Assembly: GCA_002049455.2 (NCBI GenBank)
Contig: KV919041.1
Span: 40,978 to 104,977 of the forward strand
Direction of reading: 5' to 3'
Length of the DNA stretch: 64,000 bases
DNA from: Porphyra umbilicalis
Lineage: Eukaryota; Rhodophyta; Bangiophyceae; Bangiales; Bangiaceae
The notes under the pieces are model-generated. The model was given only the letters and a program-made list of their open reading frames with translations. It was not told where the DNA came from and ran no database searches. Position 1 is the first letter of the stretch. Every line of letters begins with the position of its first letter. Below are positions 9,454 through 22,272 of the stretch, piece by piece. The translations under genes and the position numbers were made by a program.

Positions 9454-12400
9454 ATGGTAGGCCGCCAGACGTCAGGCTTCCATTGCGTGGAGCCGCAAAG
9501 ACGGGGAAAGCGAATCAGCGCGGGAGAGAACGTGGTACAGCGAAGATCGGGGGGGTGACAGCAACAGCAGGGCGACGGAGAAGGTGGCGGCCTTGACTGG
9601 GAGAAGAAAGCAAAAAAATGAAACAGACCTGGGTCGCAAAAGCCAACCACCTGAGCACTCTGATGGGTGATGGTTTGGTGATGGGCCTCTTTTGAGATTC
9701 GACAATTATTTGACATTTCACACGAACCATGCTGCTTCGAAAAGTAACCCACCAACAGAGACTTCTCAATATGCGACCTTGTCTGCGTCGTGTGAGACAG
9801 CTGCCTCATTGTAACTTGGCGTTGTGCACGTCAGGGGGGACTTCATCGTCACTTTCCACTGTGTCTGGGACTGAGTTTGTGGTGCTCGATCATCTAGAAT
9901 GGTGCCAGTGGGTACTTGTAATGGACTGTGTTTGACTTCTTCACGCCCGTGTGCGTCTTCTGGGCGCTTTCCGGTCACCATAGCCACGACGCGGGGCGCA
10001 CAGAGTGACAGAAGGTCGCATGCAGGCGTATACAGCCACCTCTGGACTCTATCCTCGCTCTAGGGGCGTGGCAGGAAGCGGTCCTTTCGGAGTGCTTGCG
10101 GTATTGAGCGCTAGGCCCTCGTCAAAGCGCTGAGAGTCTCACCTTATGTAAAAGCACCGTCGGACCTTCATGTCTCCTTTCCGGTTTCACGGCTGTCGGT
10201 CTTGGTTGAGATGCCCTGCAGCACTTGGCAAAGTCTCGCACAGGGTCAATGACACCTTTGCCTCGTGCTGTCCTCTTATGCCCTGCGGAGCTACCGCATG
10301 CTCCAGCTCAGGCGACGACGCATGACGCGGCCACTGTATCATTTGCCACCCCCGTGCTCTATGCTCTAGGGTCAAGGCCCTCACAGAGGCCATGCATGTC
10401 GAGCGATTGGTGAGGATGTAAGCAGCATGCGAGAATCCTCCTTGACTAACTCTCAGATGCACCCTGGAGAGCCATTTGTCAGTAAGTATCGCTCGCAGAA
10501 CGATTGTGTCATGGCACTCGTCGGCATCCCATGCGGGCTCCTGGAAGCGTCTTGCGTCGAAGATCTGTCCGGATCACTTCGTGCATGCAACAACAGTGGA
10601 CCCGACACGATGATATCTCGATCTTGAGTGAAATGCGGTGGAAGAATCGGCGAGATCCATGGACGGGGCATTCCTGTCCACAGAGCCTCGGACCCATGAG
10701 AACGCGTCGACCGGATGCTTACACATCTGACGGGGTCACCAGATGCTTGAATGGGTGTGGGGGAACGCAGTCAAGTTTGCGACAATGAGTGTATGCGTTC
10801 GCTGTCGGCGCATGCACCCACGATGGCGTCGCTTTGTAGCACCTTCATGCAACGCTGCTGCTGCTTCGCATGCTACGCTGCTTCTTCCGGCAGTGTGCTT
10901 GGATCTGCTCGCGGTCGGACGTATGACACGACGAAGGCGGCCATTTGGGGCATTTGTGCTCTTCCTGCGGTGCGTCGGCGGCTGGATGCATTTTTAAGGG
11001 CGGTCTGCTGCGTGTGACGGTCCGTCTCATGGCCCCCACACTCGGGAAACCAGATTCCCCGGAAAAATGCCCCACTACTACATATTTCAAATTGTTCCGT
11101 TGGCGACCCTCTTGTGATCGCCTCGTGGCTCACCAACCACAACCCCAATCTTAATACTTCCCTGAGATTCGTAACCCCCCCGAGCGCGCCCCTACTTAAG
11201 GGCCGTATTTTTTGTACACCCGACTTGGATTATCGAGTTATGTTACTCCCCACCCCTGACCCCGGGGCGCCGCGAGGGTGTCACGTAGCACCGTTCCCCC
11301 GCCTCTACTCAAGGCGGTATTCGAAGCTTCGGCCGTCCTCCGGGTTATGGGCCCCGTGGGCCCTGAGGGGAGGGTTTTCCGAGAGTCCCTTGAGGGTGTC
11401 TGAGGAGGGTTTTCCGAGGGTCCGAGGGGAACGGATGGGATAAGAGGGTGAGGCGTGAGTGACGCCTCGAGACCCTCGACGCGGGCAAGTAAACTTCCGG
11501 TCACACAACTCGTGTTTGTCGCTCGGGGCGCCTTCCCCCGGTCGACGCCGTGCGTGTGTGCTCTTCGGGGTTTTCTTCCGGGGCGGGTATTCCCCGACAG
11601 GACTACCCGGCGACACGGTTTGGCTCGCCCTCCCCCCAACTGGGTGGGGTGGTCTGAGCGTGTTGTCACACTGCGTGTGTGGCTTGTGTTGTTCCTGAGT
11701 CGTGCCGTGCGGGAGCAGTAGAATCTTCCTCTCTGCATCTGTTCCGGTCGCTAACTTAAGTTTGAGCGATCTCACTTACTTGCTGCTTGCTTTCGTTGAT
11801 TGGCACCATGTGGATTATTGTGGGCTTGACGGGCTGCGCTCTGTTACAGTGTTCACAGTCAACCGCGCCCGTCAATAGCAGTTGGATGCCACTCAGTGCG
11901 GATGGTGGCGGGACGACAGCCAGCGGCGGCAACGCGGCGGATGGCGGCCATGACCGTTGCACAGTTGCTCCTCTTGGTATGAGGCCGGACTCCGTGAAGG
12001 TAGAGGCCGCTCTGACCATTGCTTTTTCGTTAGGCAGACGGCTCTCCGTGGTGTACCTGTCGTTTCGCACTCTTACAAATAAATGTATGATCGAGAGCGC
12101 CTTGTACGTGTGTGTGTGAAATTAGGAGCGACATGTCCAACGGCACTCTTGTCTTGATATGCGCACTACCGAGCAAGCAGATGACTTTCATAAAACTCTT
12201 TTGTGAGTAGTGAAGAAGTAGCATCGTTTTTTGTGGCACAGGGAGCTTCAGCGCTCGACGACAGTACCTTCCTGGGGCGCGATGCGACACGCCCTGTCAC
12301 GCCAGTATGATGGCCTCTAGCGTTCAACATACCAACGACAACTACGAGTCACGACGAGAAGCTCGCCGCCGCATCATTCGCGGTGGTGTTTCCATACGAC

Positions 12401-13429
12401 CGTCCCCCGGGACCAAACGCTCTCCATCATCGACGTAGCCGACCACCCCATCCTTTAACGGATTTGTCCTGGCACAAGCTGGAGCCTACGGTCCCATACT
12501 CCTTTCCCAATGCTGCCCAAGGCCACCGCCGCGTGCCCTCATCTTTCCAGTCCTACGATGCGACCATCGACGTGCACCTCCGCACCACCAGTGACGCGGT
12601 CTTCCGGGACGAGTGATCAGCCATCGTGGGCCCTGTGACGGCAGAGATGTTACGCCCTTTCACACCTCGGCCGTCTATTCATGAACCCGCGTGTTTGCTT
12701 GCTCCGGCGGTCCACCGCTACAGGTCGCGCTGGCGCCGAAGAGCTGGTCTAGAACTGGTGCAAGCAACACAGCCTCTGGCAGGAGGGGAGGGAGGTACCC
12801 ATGCCCTCCTCGCCGTCGCGGCACGGGTGAGGGTATGCTCTCCAGTGACCATGGTTAGAAGTGAAGTAGGAGGTGCGTGCCGACTGACAATGTCCAGGAT
12901 TGCGGCACGCGGAAGAAAGTGGCCTGTTCTTGTGCGATGGCCTTGACCAGCACGAAAAACTTATCGGGCGCGAAGGTCGGTGCGACCAGCGCTTATTTCT
13001 CCACCTACGCTTCTAACATCGTCTTCGCCGCGAGGCGCAAGCATCTCGAGCAGGTAACAGCCTCACTTCAGTATTTTTCCAGCGCGATACGGTTGCTGAA
13101 CGATACGGCGCAGGCGGACACTTGTGCGCTCAAAAGCGGAGACGCCGGACTGTGTAGGCCAAGTGGGAACTACAGTGCGCGGCAGAGAAATTGTATCCGA
13201 AAGGCTAGCAGAGGAACACCTCGAGCTCTTCCGCACATAATGACACACAACGCCAGAGAGGGCCATACCCTGGCAAAGCCCGACAATAAAAACCTTGGAC
13301 CTTGTCATTGTAGAGACGCGAGCCGCCAGCGTTCGCGGAGAAGATGTCCGGCGCCTTCTTCGCGAAACTCATCGCCGACGCGGACCGCCCCTGCATAAGA
13401 AGGTGATCGGGGGCGCTGGGAGGGACGGC
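9454..13429. other. Long stretch without a supported gene
   Basis: About 4 kb of mixed composition. Around 11340-11450 a phrase GAGGGTTTTCCGAG is repeated at short spacing. Open frames near 11787-12119 and 12937-13398 lack recognisable motifs. No TIR pair was found. Confidence 0.35.
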
Positions 13430-13860
13430 CGTAGCGGGAGCGACGTCGAAGAGGCGCCGGTATGGTGGGGGCAACGATGGTGGCGGGAACGACGCCAAAC
13501 GGAGCAGGGACAGGGACAGAAACGATGGTGGTGGGAGCGACGCCGGAGTAAGCGGAGAGTGCGGAAAGAAGACGGTGGTAGCGCCGATGTCTGATGAGGT
13601 GGGGAGCGCGGGACCAACGATGATGGCAGGAGCGACGTCGGCGAGCACCACTGCGGTGATCGGGAGTGACATGAGCGGGAGCGCAAACAGTGGAAGTGAA
13701 GACGAGGGTGGCAGCGATGACTGCTGCGACGGGGACGAGGGTGGCAGTGACGAAGGCGGCAGCGGGGACAGAAGCGACGATGACGGTGGTGGGAATGACG
13801 ACCGTGGGAGCGACGACCGTGACACATTCGACCGGTCCAACAGTGGTGCCGGTACCGTGT
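13430..13860. repeat. Degenerate purine-rich minisatellite
   Basis: Variants of GGTGGTGGGAGCGACG and GGTGGCAGTGACGA recur with irregular spacing, so all frames read as Gly/Ser/Asp-rich or Arg-rich low complexity. A 95-codon Ser/Asp/Gly frame on the + strand is most likely a by-product. Confidence 0.55.
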
Positions 13861-15295
13861 GACGTCCAGAATTGCCACCAAGGTGGCCTGCTTCTTTTTT
13901 GCAATCTACCGCCTCAGATCGAGATCATCGAAGCGTGCAGGCCCGTTTTCTGTGTTCCGCTTGCACTTCCATCCGCTCCGACACCATGCGGCTTTGATAC
14001 CGTGAAAGCATCCCCGACAAGCAATCCGCTGTTGCAGACTGGCCCGTTGGGTACGTCACACAGCACGTGCGAATGGAATGGGGACCTGCATTCAAAGTAT
14101 TCAGTTCCTTTCTTCTTCCATTCAGATTCTACTTCTTCGAGCTCATTTCTGGGGCAGAGTCGGAGGACTGGAACAATGAAGTGGGCCCGCGTGTTGGGCG
14201 TGCCTTGTCTTGATGCATGATCTGGCTTCCACGGTCACCTTGCTTGAGCTCATGCTGACTGGCGGGCGTACGACAAACACGGCTCGTCAGCGGCTAGAAT
14301 GTGCGCCTTACGCTCCACCAGAAGCGAGCTCGCTGCAGGCAACCACGCCACCTGCAACAGGCACGCGGAGCGAAAAATGCATCAGTCGCTACATCGCAGC
14401 GGGCGCGCAGTCGTCCGGAGCTCAGCGGATTGCTCACCCTCGTGGGGCAGCAGTGCACAGCAGCGCACATTTTCAGTTCGTTGAGCACTGTGTCTTTAGG
14501 AAGGTACCCCCTGCAAAGGTGGCCCATGATGAATTCTCTTCCGAGGGTGACGCCACCCTTTCTGTCAGTACGTGGTCCGCTTAGTACCCATGGGCATAGC
14601 TCACGTAAGCCATTGACGTATGGGAGAAACGCATTACACTTGGGTCCCGGGCCTGTCCGGCCGAGCGAGCGACAAAAACAAAGTGAACTACCACAATCCA
14701 TGGCCGCATACAGTACTTCGAAGTGCAGCTGAGGTCCGACGACCCATCTGGATAACACCTTGTGAAAACTGTAGATGCACCTATCTTTTAACTCTATGTT
14801 TCAAATGGTTTGTGGGAGACCACAAGATATCGGCATTTCATGGGATTTTCGCGGAGCCCGAACATCTAGGGTTGACCACGATCTTGGGGCTTCCCAGCCC
14901 CCACCCCCCACAGACAGTCCATGCTTCTGAGTGTCTCTCGTGAGCACTAACTGTGCGTGCGGCACGCACACAGTGTGCTCATTGCTGTGCACGACGACGC
15001 TTTCCACGGGAGGGTCCCCTTTGTGCCGTGTAACAAGGCGCGCAAAGCGACCAGTCGGTGGGTTTGGAACTTCCCACGCTCGCTCTCACTGCCAGTCTCG
15101 CCCGCGCAAGGACGCCCGAGGCCCTGCGCCCCCCACTGGGGCGGACGAAGACCTACAGCCGCCGGACCCCGTCGATGTAGCTCCTGCCGCTCTGGCCGAC
15201 AACGACCCGAAGACGACCACGTTCGCGATACTCGCGCCGCCCATTCTCGGGAGCGCCAGTCTGTGCCGAATACCGAGGGAGCAGACGGTGCAGAG
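13861..15295. other. Intergenic, upstream of the IS630-type transposase
   Basis: No supported gene. The reading frame of the downstream transposase is open from about 14957, but its only non-ATG start there is GTG and the translated leader is Arg/Pro-rich, so I treat it as untranslated. Confidence 0.35.
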
Positions 15296-16315
15296 ATGTT
15301 CTGTGAGATGCAGCGGCTGCACGGGCTGGACCTGGTTGAGGAAGGCTATAGGTGGAACGAGGTGGCAATGATCACTGGTTGGTCAGAGTACTCTCTAAGT
15401 AGCTGGCATGCATGCTACATGGAGTCGGGGAGTGTGTGGCAGAATCCCGCCCTGCGGAATCGGCATGACGACGCTGCGGTGCGGAACGAAGATCTACGCG
15501 ACGCTATTCTCACGCTGGTGGAGGCAGAGTGGGTCGCTTTCTCGCGCGACCACGTCGACCTGCTCGTGAGGCTCAGCCTCCACATTCCTGACTTCGAACA
15601 CCGGTACGTCAGCGCGTCCACTGTGCACCGCGTTCTGCGACACAATGGCTACATGCGCAAGAAGGTGGAGAGGCTGTTCCTCGAGCGATCCGAGGCGGCG
15701 CAGCGGGAGCTCGCGGTGGTGCTGAACGAGGTGCCTATGCGGTATCTCGTCAGCGTCGACGAGACGCATACTGACGGCGGCGACGTCTTTCGTCATTACG
15801 GCCGCTCCATCAACGGCGTACGTTGCAAGCTGCTGGATCCTCGCTCTGTTCCGAGCACCAGCACAATGATGGGCGTCTCCATGACGCGCGGCGTCATCTG
15901 GTCGCAGACAGTCGTGCTGCAACCGGTACAGACAGCTGACGACTGGCGTCTATTCCTCTAGTGCCTCGGCGAGCAGATGAACATCTACGTGCCCGGGCTG
16001 CCGTGGGATGTCCAACTTGACGCATGTGTCGTGCTGTACGACAACGACGGCATTCACGACCTCCACGCCGACGAGTTTATGAACGCCAACGGCCTGTACC
16101 ACATCCGCCTGTCGGCGTACTCGCCCAACCTCATGCATATTGAGAACGTGTTTTCAGAGCTCAAGAAGCATGTCAGGGAGCTCGTGTACCACAATGCCAA
16201 CTACCTCTGCAAGCCGCGGCAGCTCATGGCGGCTGCCGTAAGCTTGCTCACGCTGCAGCAAATTGCAGGCCAGTTTCCGCGCGTATTGCACAAGCTCGCT
16301 GAGCTACTCAACTGA
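15296..16315 (+). pseudogene. Tc1/mariner-IS630-type (DDE_3) transposase with an in-frame stop
   Basis: The first ATG in the frame is 15296 (MFCEMQRLHGL). An N-terminal helix-turn-helix region (GYRWNEVAMITGWSEYSLSSW) is followed by a second winged segment (RYVSASTVHRVLRHNGY). The DDE_3 catalytic core has SVDETHTDGGDVFRHYG carrying the first Asp, LYDNDGIHDLHADEF with the second, and AYSPNLMHIENVFSELK with the final acid. TAG at 15959-15961 cuts the frame between the first and second acids. The same frame continues without further damage to TGA/TAA-bounded 16315. Product length without the stop, about 339 residues, suits the family. No terminal inverted repeats could be located by eye. It is a recently inactivated copy, or it relies on readthrough. 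It could in principle supply transposase for the TA-flanked MITEs, but the termini do not prove that. Confidence 0.78.
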
Positions 16316-16869
16316 TCGAGCTTCTAACAGGGCGTACGTAGGCCGTGTTTTCCGTGTGAGGAGAGACGAGAAGGGACGCCGCTGGGGGGTGAGAGATTGG
16401 CGTGCGCGCCGTCATCGAAGGTGGCCGGCTCGTTAGCAGCCCGTCGTCGTCACGCCTCGTGGATGGTTGCAAGGGGCGATTAACAGATCATGACAAGTAT
16501 GATGGACGCGCTTCATATAGGGGAAGCGTACAGAAAGAAGAGACGGGTGCCGTCTGGGTCGCACGCCTATGTGCTTCCCTCCCGTTCCCTGGACGCCCAG
16601 TGTTGCTGTACGATAAAGGCGACAGCGGGGCACCACGCGAGGCAGAAGTCACACCGCAGCGTACGGCGGCGGCCACAAGTTACAGGAGTGCGCCACCTGT
16701 CATTGTCCATGCAGGAGTCAGAGCTCCACGAGCAACCCCAGAGAGCGCCACGTCCCAGACTGGAAGCCGGGACGCGCCCCAGAAGACAGTACCCAATAAC
16801 CAACGAGCAGAAGCAGAGCAGATACACACACCTGACGCAAACAGAGCACCTGTGACGTACGTCCGCAGC

Positions 16870-17890
16870 TTCACGCATGGCCGCACTGCCACCGCCACCC
16901 GAACGTCTTCAAGGAGGGGGCAGCTGTGCCGGCGGCCGAGGGCGCGGCGACCGCGCTCGTCGCACCGCCCAAGGTGCCCGCAAACAGCGGCGCCACCGAC
17001 GCCAGCCACGCGCCACTGCACCACCGCCGCCGCTCAAATGTCAAAGAGGCGGGCGTGGAGGTGCCGGCCGGCGCCCGAAGGCGCAGCGACCAAGCTGGCC
17101 TGACCGCCCAAACTGCGGCATCCGGAGGCGCGGCGACGGCTCTGGCCGCACCACCGGAGTTGCGGTGGCCTAGGGCGCGGCAAAGAAGCTGGCCGCACCG
17201 TCCAAGATGACCGGAAGCAGCGGTGTCACTGAAACCAGCCGCGCACCACCGCACCACCGCCGCCTCCCAAGCGTACCGCCGCTGCTCAAGCCTCATAGAG
17301 GCGGGCACGGAGGTGCCGGTCGGCGCCCGAGGCTGCGGCTACCAAGCTGGACTCACCGCCCAAATTGCGGCGGCCGCGGGCACGGCGACTACGATGGCGG
17401 CACCGCCCCAGCTGTGGCCTCCGAGGGCGCGGCGATCACGCTTGCTGCACCCCCCTAAGTGTGGCCGCAGAAGGCGCGGCGACCGCGCTCGCCGCATCGC
17501 ACGAGGTGTGGCCGCCGCGGGCGCGGCGACCGCGCTCGCCGCATCGCCCGAGCTACCCGCACGCAGCGGCACCACCGACGTCAGCCGCGCGCCACCACAC
17601 CACCGCACCCCCGCCATCGCCCAAATCTACCGCCGCCGCCCAAACGTCACAGAGCCGGGCGCGCAGGTGCCGGCCGGCGCCCGAGGCTGCCCCGACCATG
17701 CTGGCCTCACCGCCCGAGCTGCGGCCTCCAAAGGGGGGGCTACCGCACTCGCCGCACCGCCCAAGGTGCCCGCAAACAGCAGCGCCACCGACTCCAGCGG
17801 CACGCCACGGCACCACCGCCGCCGCCCAAACGTCAAAGAGCCGGGCGGGGAGGTACCGGCCAGCAGAAGACAGCGGCGCCACCGACGCCA
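16870..17890. repeat. Degenerate long-period GC-rich tandem repeat
   Basis: A module containing CACCACCGCCGCC, then a TCAAAGAGGCGGGC-like phrase, then GGTGCCGGCCGGCGCCCGA, then a CTGGCCTGACCGCCC-like phrase, recurs near 16976, 17207, 17551 and 17764. Shorter GCGGCGACCGCGCTCGCCGC units lie inside it. Several long open frames cross it on both strands and are repeat by-products. Confidence 0.6.
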
Positions 17891-19943
17891 GCCGGTGAGT
17901 GAACCAAGAAAGCCTGCAGGGCGTGCATGAGGAGGGGTCTGTCCAGAAAGTCCCATCTCGAATCATCAGGACACGCGAAGTTTTGCGCACGACCCACGAG
18001 CACGTTTCGTCACGCGCATCGCTCCGCAGAGCTCCCAGACGAAGGCCTTTCTCCGACAACCGAGACACAAGCGGTCTTTTGCTGCCATGAATACAATGGT
18101 TCGGCCCGCATTCCACCAGGGCCTGGCGTTGTCGTTGAATGACTACCACCCTCTCGTGTGCACAGGCTGATCATTTGGAGTTCGTGGGCATTCGGCGGTG
18201 TTTTTTGGATGGTCTTGAAACTCTGCGGGCATTGGGCTTGGGTTGAGCAGCTCTGTGTCAGCCACGTCTTCCACTGATGATCGCACATGCCCTCCTCGGC
18301 CATGCTCCACATGACGCTCTGCGCCGCTCTACTATCCTGCTCTCCGTCACCCACTAACGCCGTCAAGGAAGGCACATGCCCTCTTCCACCGCGAACCAAG
18401 CCACCACGCCGCACATGAATCTCTGCCCCGCCCTACAAGCCACTTCCGCCCACCTCCCCCGCGGCCACTGATCGCACATGCCCTGTTCCACGACGGCCGG
18501 AGCTGCCATGCTGCCGGACCCTTAGCGCCTTAGGGAACCACTACGTCGCCCTGCAGCCTGTCTGCGCATCGCTGCCTGCGGCCGGACTGTTCACTCTCTC
18601 CGGGGACGTCCGCTTCGCGCGCTGCTTTTCCACGGCTTATCTCCGCTGTGGCGAGCGCTGTGGGGATTTTCGTGCTTTCTTCGAGTCGCGCGGCCGTGGC
18701 GCGACACCAGCACCCACCACTCGGGAACGTGGGCTGGCCTCTTGCGGGCGACGCGCACATCTATTCGGCAGAACCGGCCACCCACAGCCACTTGGCTACA
18801 ACAGGAGGGTTTACGGTTCTTTTGGCTTCCGAAGAACATGCGCCGCCTGTGCGTGCCCCACGGCAGAATATAGCAGGTGGCCTCCGATTGCGTGAGGCCG
18901 TACGGGGTTTGGTGGGCTCGCACCAGTTTTTCCTAATCGGGAAGGCTGCGGCCACCGAAATCCAGACGGCCGACAACTCCCCTAGTGCGGTTGGATTCCC
19001 GGTGGCGACCAGGGGCTGAGGTGGATAAAGTTGAGCTAGATCTATCCGCACAGTATACTCGGATATAACCATATTCATGCCGTGGTTGCCTATTCTTAAT
19101 GTACTCTGTCTATGCACCGACGATTATAATGTGCCTTAATAAGTCTCCGAGGGCAGGATATAATGTAATCAGATTGCAGATACTTTGCCTGAGTTTATCC
19201 GACTCCGGGACTCGGCTGTGCGCTACAACAGCATTTTGGGGCCGCCCTTGCGACGCCGCAGGCGAACAAGATGCCAATGTTGGCTACCAGCTCGGCGATA
19301 ATGGCCGGACCTTCGCAACTAAGAGGGAAATGTGTCTGGCACACCCGAGCCGGATGCCCGGACCACGACGTGAAACTGTTTGGGTATCCGCATCATGATC
19401 ATATCCTTTTCACGTGAGGAGCAGCCCTGCCCCCCTGCTTCTCGACGCATAAATTCTGCTCCTCTTTGCTGTCACAACACCCTCCGGGATCGACCATTTT
19501 TGCACCCCGACGAGCACTCGTCGTGTCTTGGGGAGCACTGCCCGCAGCACCAGAAATCTTTCTGTGGCGGATGACGAAATTGTAGCTTTTAGTATGCACG
19601 CTGGAATTGTGCAGGTACACCAAACAACTCCAGTTTCCCAGGAGATTGAGACCATATCAGAACGTACGTTGGCTGGCGCCAGATTTTATTGGCGGCATTG
19701 TCCGACAACTTGTCGCTGGTACATGCGCCGATCCCTATTTAAGCAGAAACGTCCTCGGAAGGAATATACTCACTCTAGGTACACAGAGTAAGATCAAAAT
19801 CGGAGCGATAACATATCCGAATAAAATGCTGATCCTTACTCCGGCCAACGAGGTCAGATTCGAATTCAGATACATGACATCATCGAAAACTCAAATCTGA
19901 ATGCATATTAGCGCAAGTGGAGTATATTCTGATTCTATGAAGA
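17891..19943. other. Intergenic, nothing recognised
   Basis: Two kilobases without a supported gene. From about 19020 to 19940 the DNA becomes distinctly more AT-rich than its flanks, which may mark an old insertion, but I found no termini. Confidence 0.35.
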
Positions 19944-19991
19944 GTGACAGATTCAAAAGCCCCTGGTGCCCACCTGTTCACACCCTCGGAT

Positions 19992-20817
19992 ATGCGCGCG
20001 CGATGGGCGGCGGTGGGCCGGCAAATCCGCCCAACCCCCGCTGTTCAAGTGGACGTCACGGACACAAAGGCTGTGCGCCGCTTCCAGAAGCTGATGCGAT
20101 GGTTTCTGGACGGTGCCACCACCCATCTGTACTACAAGAAGCGTCTAGTCGACTTGAACGCTATCGCGGATCTGCTTTTTCGTATTGTTCTGGACCTGGA
20201 AGCGGCTCACACGCCGACTGGCACGTCCGTCCCCGCTGCTGTGTAGTCGTCAGATCCAGCGGCGCCGACAGCGGTAGAGGACCCCGTCTCAGCGCGCGGC
20301 GGCGTGACGCAGCAGCTGCAACAGGCGGTGATGCGCGCGACGCCTGCCAGTGCCGCGTCGTTAGGCGACGACGAGATACCACCGCTGGCTTTGCCGTACC
20401 CGTCACCACTGGCTGGTGACGTGGGACGAGGGGGGCGAGCACTGGCCGCGGTCGCCGGCTCCGTCGCGGCCTCCGTCGCCTCCAGGGCGGCGGTGGCGGC
20501 ATCAATGGCGGCGGCGTCGAAGGCGGTGGAATCGACGCGGACATGTCCTCTGCCGACTCCTCGTCTGCCGCGTCGGACGCAACACGCTTGCCGCCGCAGC
20601 GGCGACGGCGCGTCGTCTTGCTGTCTTTGTCGAGTAGCGAAGCGACGGCGTCGAGCGCGCGTCACCAACGGGCAGCACGCTCGCGGCCGCTGCCGCGGCC
20701 GTCGCGGCAGCAGAGTGTGGCGGCGACGACGGCCATGGCGGCGGCGGCGGCGACGCCATCGACGGCAGAGGTGGTAGCCCTGCGGGCCCCCGGCGACCGC
20801 GGCCCACGGAGGGCGGC
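19992..20817 (+). pseudogene. Upstream broken part of the helicase-associated-domain gene
   Basis: From ATG 19992 a coding-like frame (KAVRRFQKLMRWFLDGATTH, NAIADLLFRIVLDLEA) runs to TAG 20244-20246 and then continues in the same frame as an Ala-rich stretch (VTQQLQQAVMRATPASAAS) to about 20540. Similar composition then moves to another frame (20543 on) before the main frame of 20818-22272 takes over. This looks like the N-terminal half of the following gene with one stop and one or two frame changes. No family is recognised. Confidence 0.4.
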
Positions 20818-22272
20818 GTGGACGGCTGTGGCACCTGCTTTGGTGGTCCTGCCGAGCCGGGCGTCCGCGCGCTCACCGCGCTGACGGGGGCGCTGCCGGC
20901 CACGGGCGGTCTCAAGCTGCCGCCGGTGACGCCTGAGGCGGCAAGAAGCATGCCCCCGCCAGGACTGTCGACGGGGACCCTGCTGTCGATTGCGCCAGCG
21001 TCGCCGGCAACGACCGTCTCCTCCCTGCCATCTTCGCCGAACGCGCAGCCGCCGCCGGCCGCTAGGCAGTCACCCTCTACCGGCCGGGGGAGCGAAAGCG
21101 GCGGCGGCAGCGGCGGCGGCGTCAGCGGCGGCAGCAGCGACGGTAGCACCAGCAACAACGACGGCGGCGGCAGCAGCAGCGACGCGTCGCCCGAACTTCT
21201 CAAGCCCTGCGTGCAGGAGGCCGTTGACGAGGCCAGGGAGGCCATCTCCGCCTCTGCGTCATACCTGCGTGTAGTGGCAGACGCTGCGGTGGCAGCCGCC
21301 GCGGTGGACGCCCGACGAAGGGCCACCGCGGCGTCCGTTGCAGCTGCAGAGCAGCTAGCTGCAGATGCAGCTCGCCAAGTGCATGGCGTCCGCGTCGACA
21401 TCGTGCCAGTCGCGCAGGCACAGTTGGACGAGGCGTGGTCTCGCGCCCACAAGGCGGGCGTCAACCTGATTGTTGACGACGCCGGGGTCTACGTCGGAAT
21501 GGTCTGCCAGTCGGCATCATCGGTGCAGGCGGCCGTTGACATCCGCGACGCCCAACACCGAGAAGCGCGAAGGGTCACCGAACGGGGGGGGGGGTTTGAC
21601 GGTCTGTATTTCGCGGACGGAACGCGCTTCACAAACGTTGTCGTCTTTGCGTACGACGGCGTCAAGGGCGACGCGGCCACCAATGCCGTGACCTCGGCGG
21701 TGGAGGATCTCCTCTACTCTACGTTTTCCAGTAGCGCACGATGGCGTGTGTACAACGCGGTGCGGCCGGCGATGCGGGCTTGCGCTCGGTACGGTCGTGA
21801 TGACTTCAGCTGGCAGACCCTGATACAAGGACTGGGTCAGTTCTTGCAGAAGAACGGGAACCTCGCTGTTCCGATCAGTTCCCACTACGCCCCTCACGGC
21901 AAAGGGCTGGCATTTGGGCAACACGTGAGCAGGCTGAGACGTGAGCAGGACGAGCTGCGTGCTGCACACTCTGAGCGCCATGCGCTGCTCACGGCGATGG
22001 GCTTCGATTGGCGCACGAGTCGCGAAGCCTATACGGAGCGCATACGACACTCCACGCAGGCCGGCTTGGTCGGCAAACTTCTCGTCTTCCTGAAACGCCA
22101 CAATCGGCTACAACGCAGGCACAAGGATGATACTACAAAAGAGAGCCGGCTCGCCCAATGTATGTCAAGAGTGCTTAGTAATGGAGGCTTTGCACCACTT
22201 CACCTTGGAGAGCTGGACCAGGCGGCACAGAGTTGCCCAACGCTCAAGGAGTTCCCAAGAAGACGGTTGTGA
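20818..22272 (+). CDS. Protein with helicase-associated (HA)-like domain and possible GIY-YIG-like segment
   Basis: An open frame of 484 codons; the first in-frame ATG is 20950 (MPPPGLSTG), giving 440 residues. A Ser/Gly-rich linker (GSESGGGSGGG) precedes an Ala-rich coiled-coil-like helix. Then comes DAGVYVGMVCQS with a following IRD...HREARR, VVVFAYDG, VEDLLYS and WRVYN. That order of Y-V-G, R, H, E and N resembles GIY-YIG nucleases. It is followed by a segment matching the HA pattern: SWQTLIQGLGQFL, a VP motif, LAFGQHVSRLRREQ and LLTAMGFDW. HA repeats usually sit at the ends of helicases or element-encoded proteins. The gene lies 150 bp upstream of a sulfotransferase fragment and has damaged coding sequence upstream, so it is probably part of a mobile element. 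Domain calls are by eye; the HA call is firmer than GIY-YIG. Confidence 0.5.
   Translation: MDGCGTCFGGPAEPGVRALTALTGALPATGGLKLPPVTPEAARSMPPPGLSTGTLLSIAPASPATTVSSLPSSPNAQPPPAARQSPSTGRGSESGGGSGGGVSGGSSDGSTSNNDGGGSSSDASPELLKPCVQEAVDEAREAISASASYLRVVADAAVAAAAVDARRRATAASVAAAEQLAADAARQVHGVRVDIVPVAQAQLDEAWSRAHKAGVNLIVDDAGVYVGMVCQSASSVQAAVDIRDAQHREARRVTERGGGFDGLYFADGTRFTNVVVFAYDGVKGDAATNAVTSAVEDLLYSTFSSSARWRVYNAVRPAMRACARYGRDDFSWQTLIQGLGQFLQKNGNLAVPISSHYAPHGKGLAFGQHVSRLRREQDELRAAHSERHALLTAMGFDWRTSREAYTERIRHSTQAGLVGKLLVFLKRHNRLQRRHKDDTTKESRLAQCMSRVLSNGGFAPLHLGELDQAAQSCPTLKEFPRRRL

Noticed and set aside
9285-9809. A 174-codon minus-strand ORF
   Set aside because: It is Ser/Arg/Trp-rich and overlaps a shorter frame with better coding composition; no motif.
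13305-13904. Overlapping 170-211-codon minus-strand ORFs
   Set aside because: They are by-products of the purine-rich minisatellite, reading as Ser/Pro/Ala or His/Arg low complexity.
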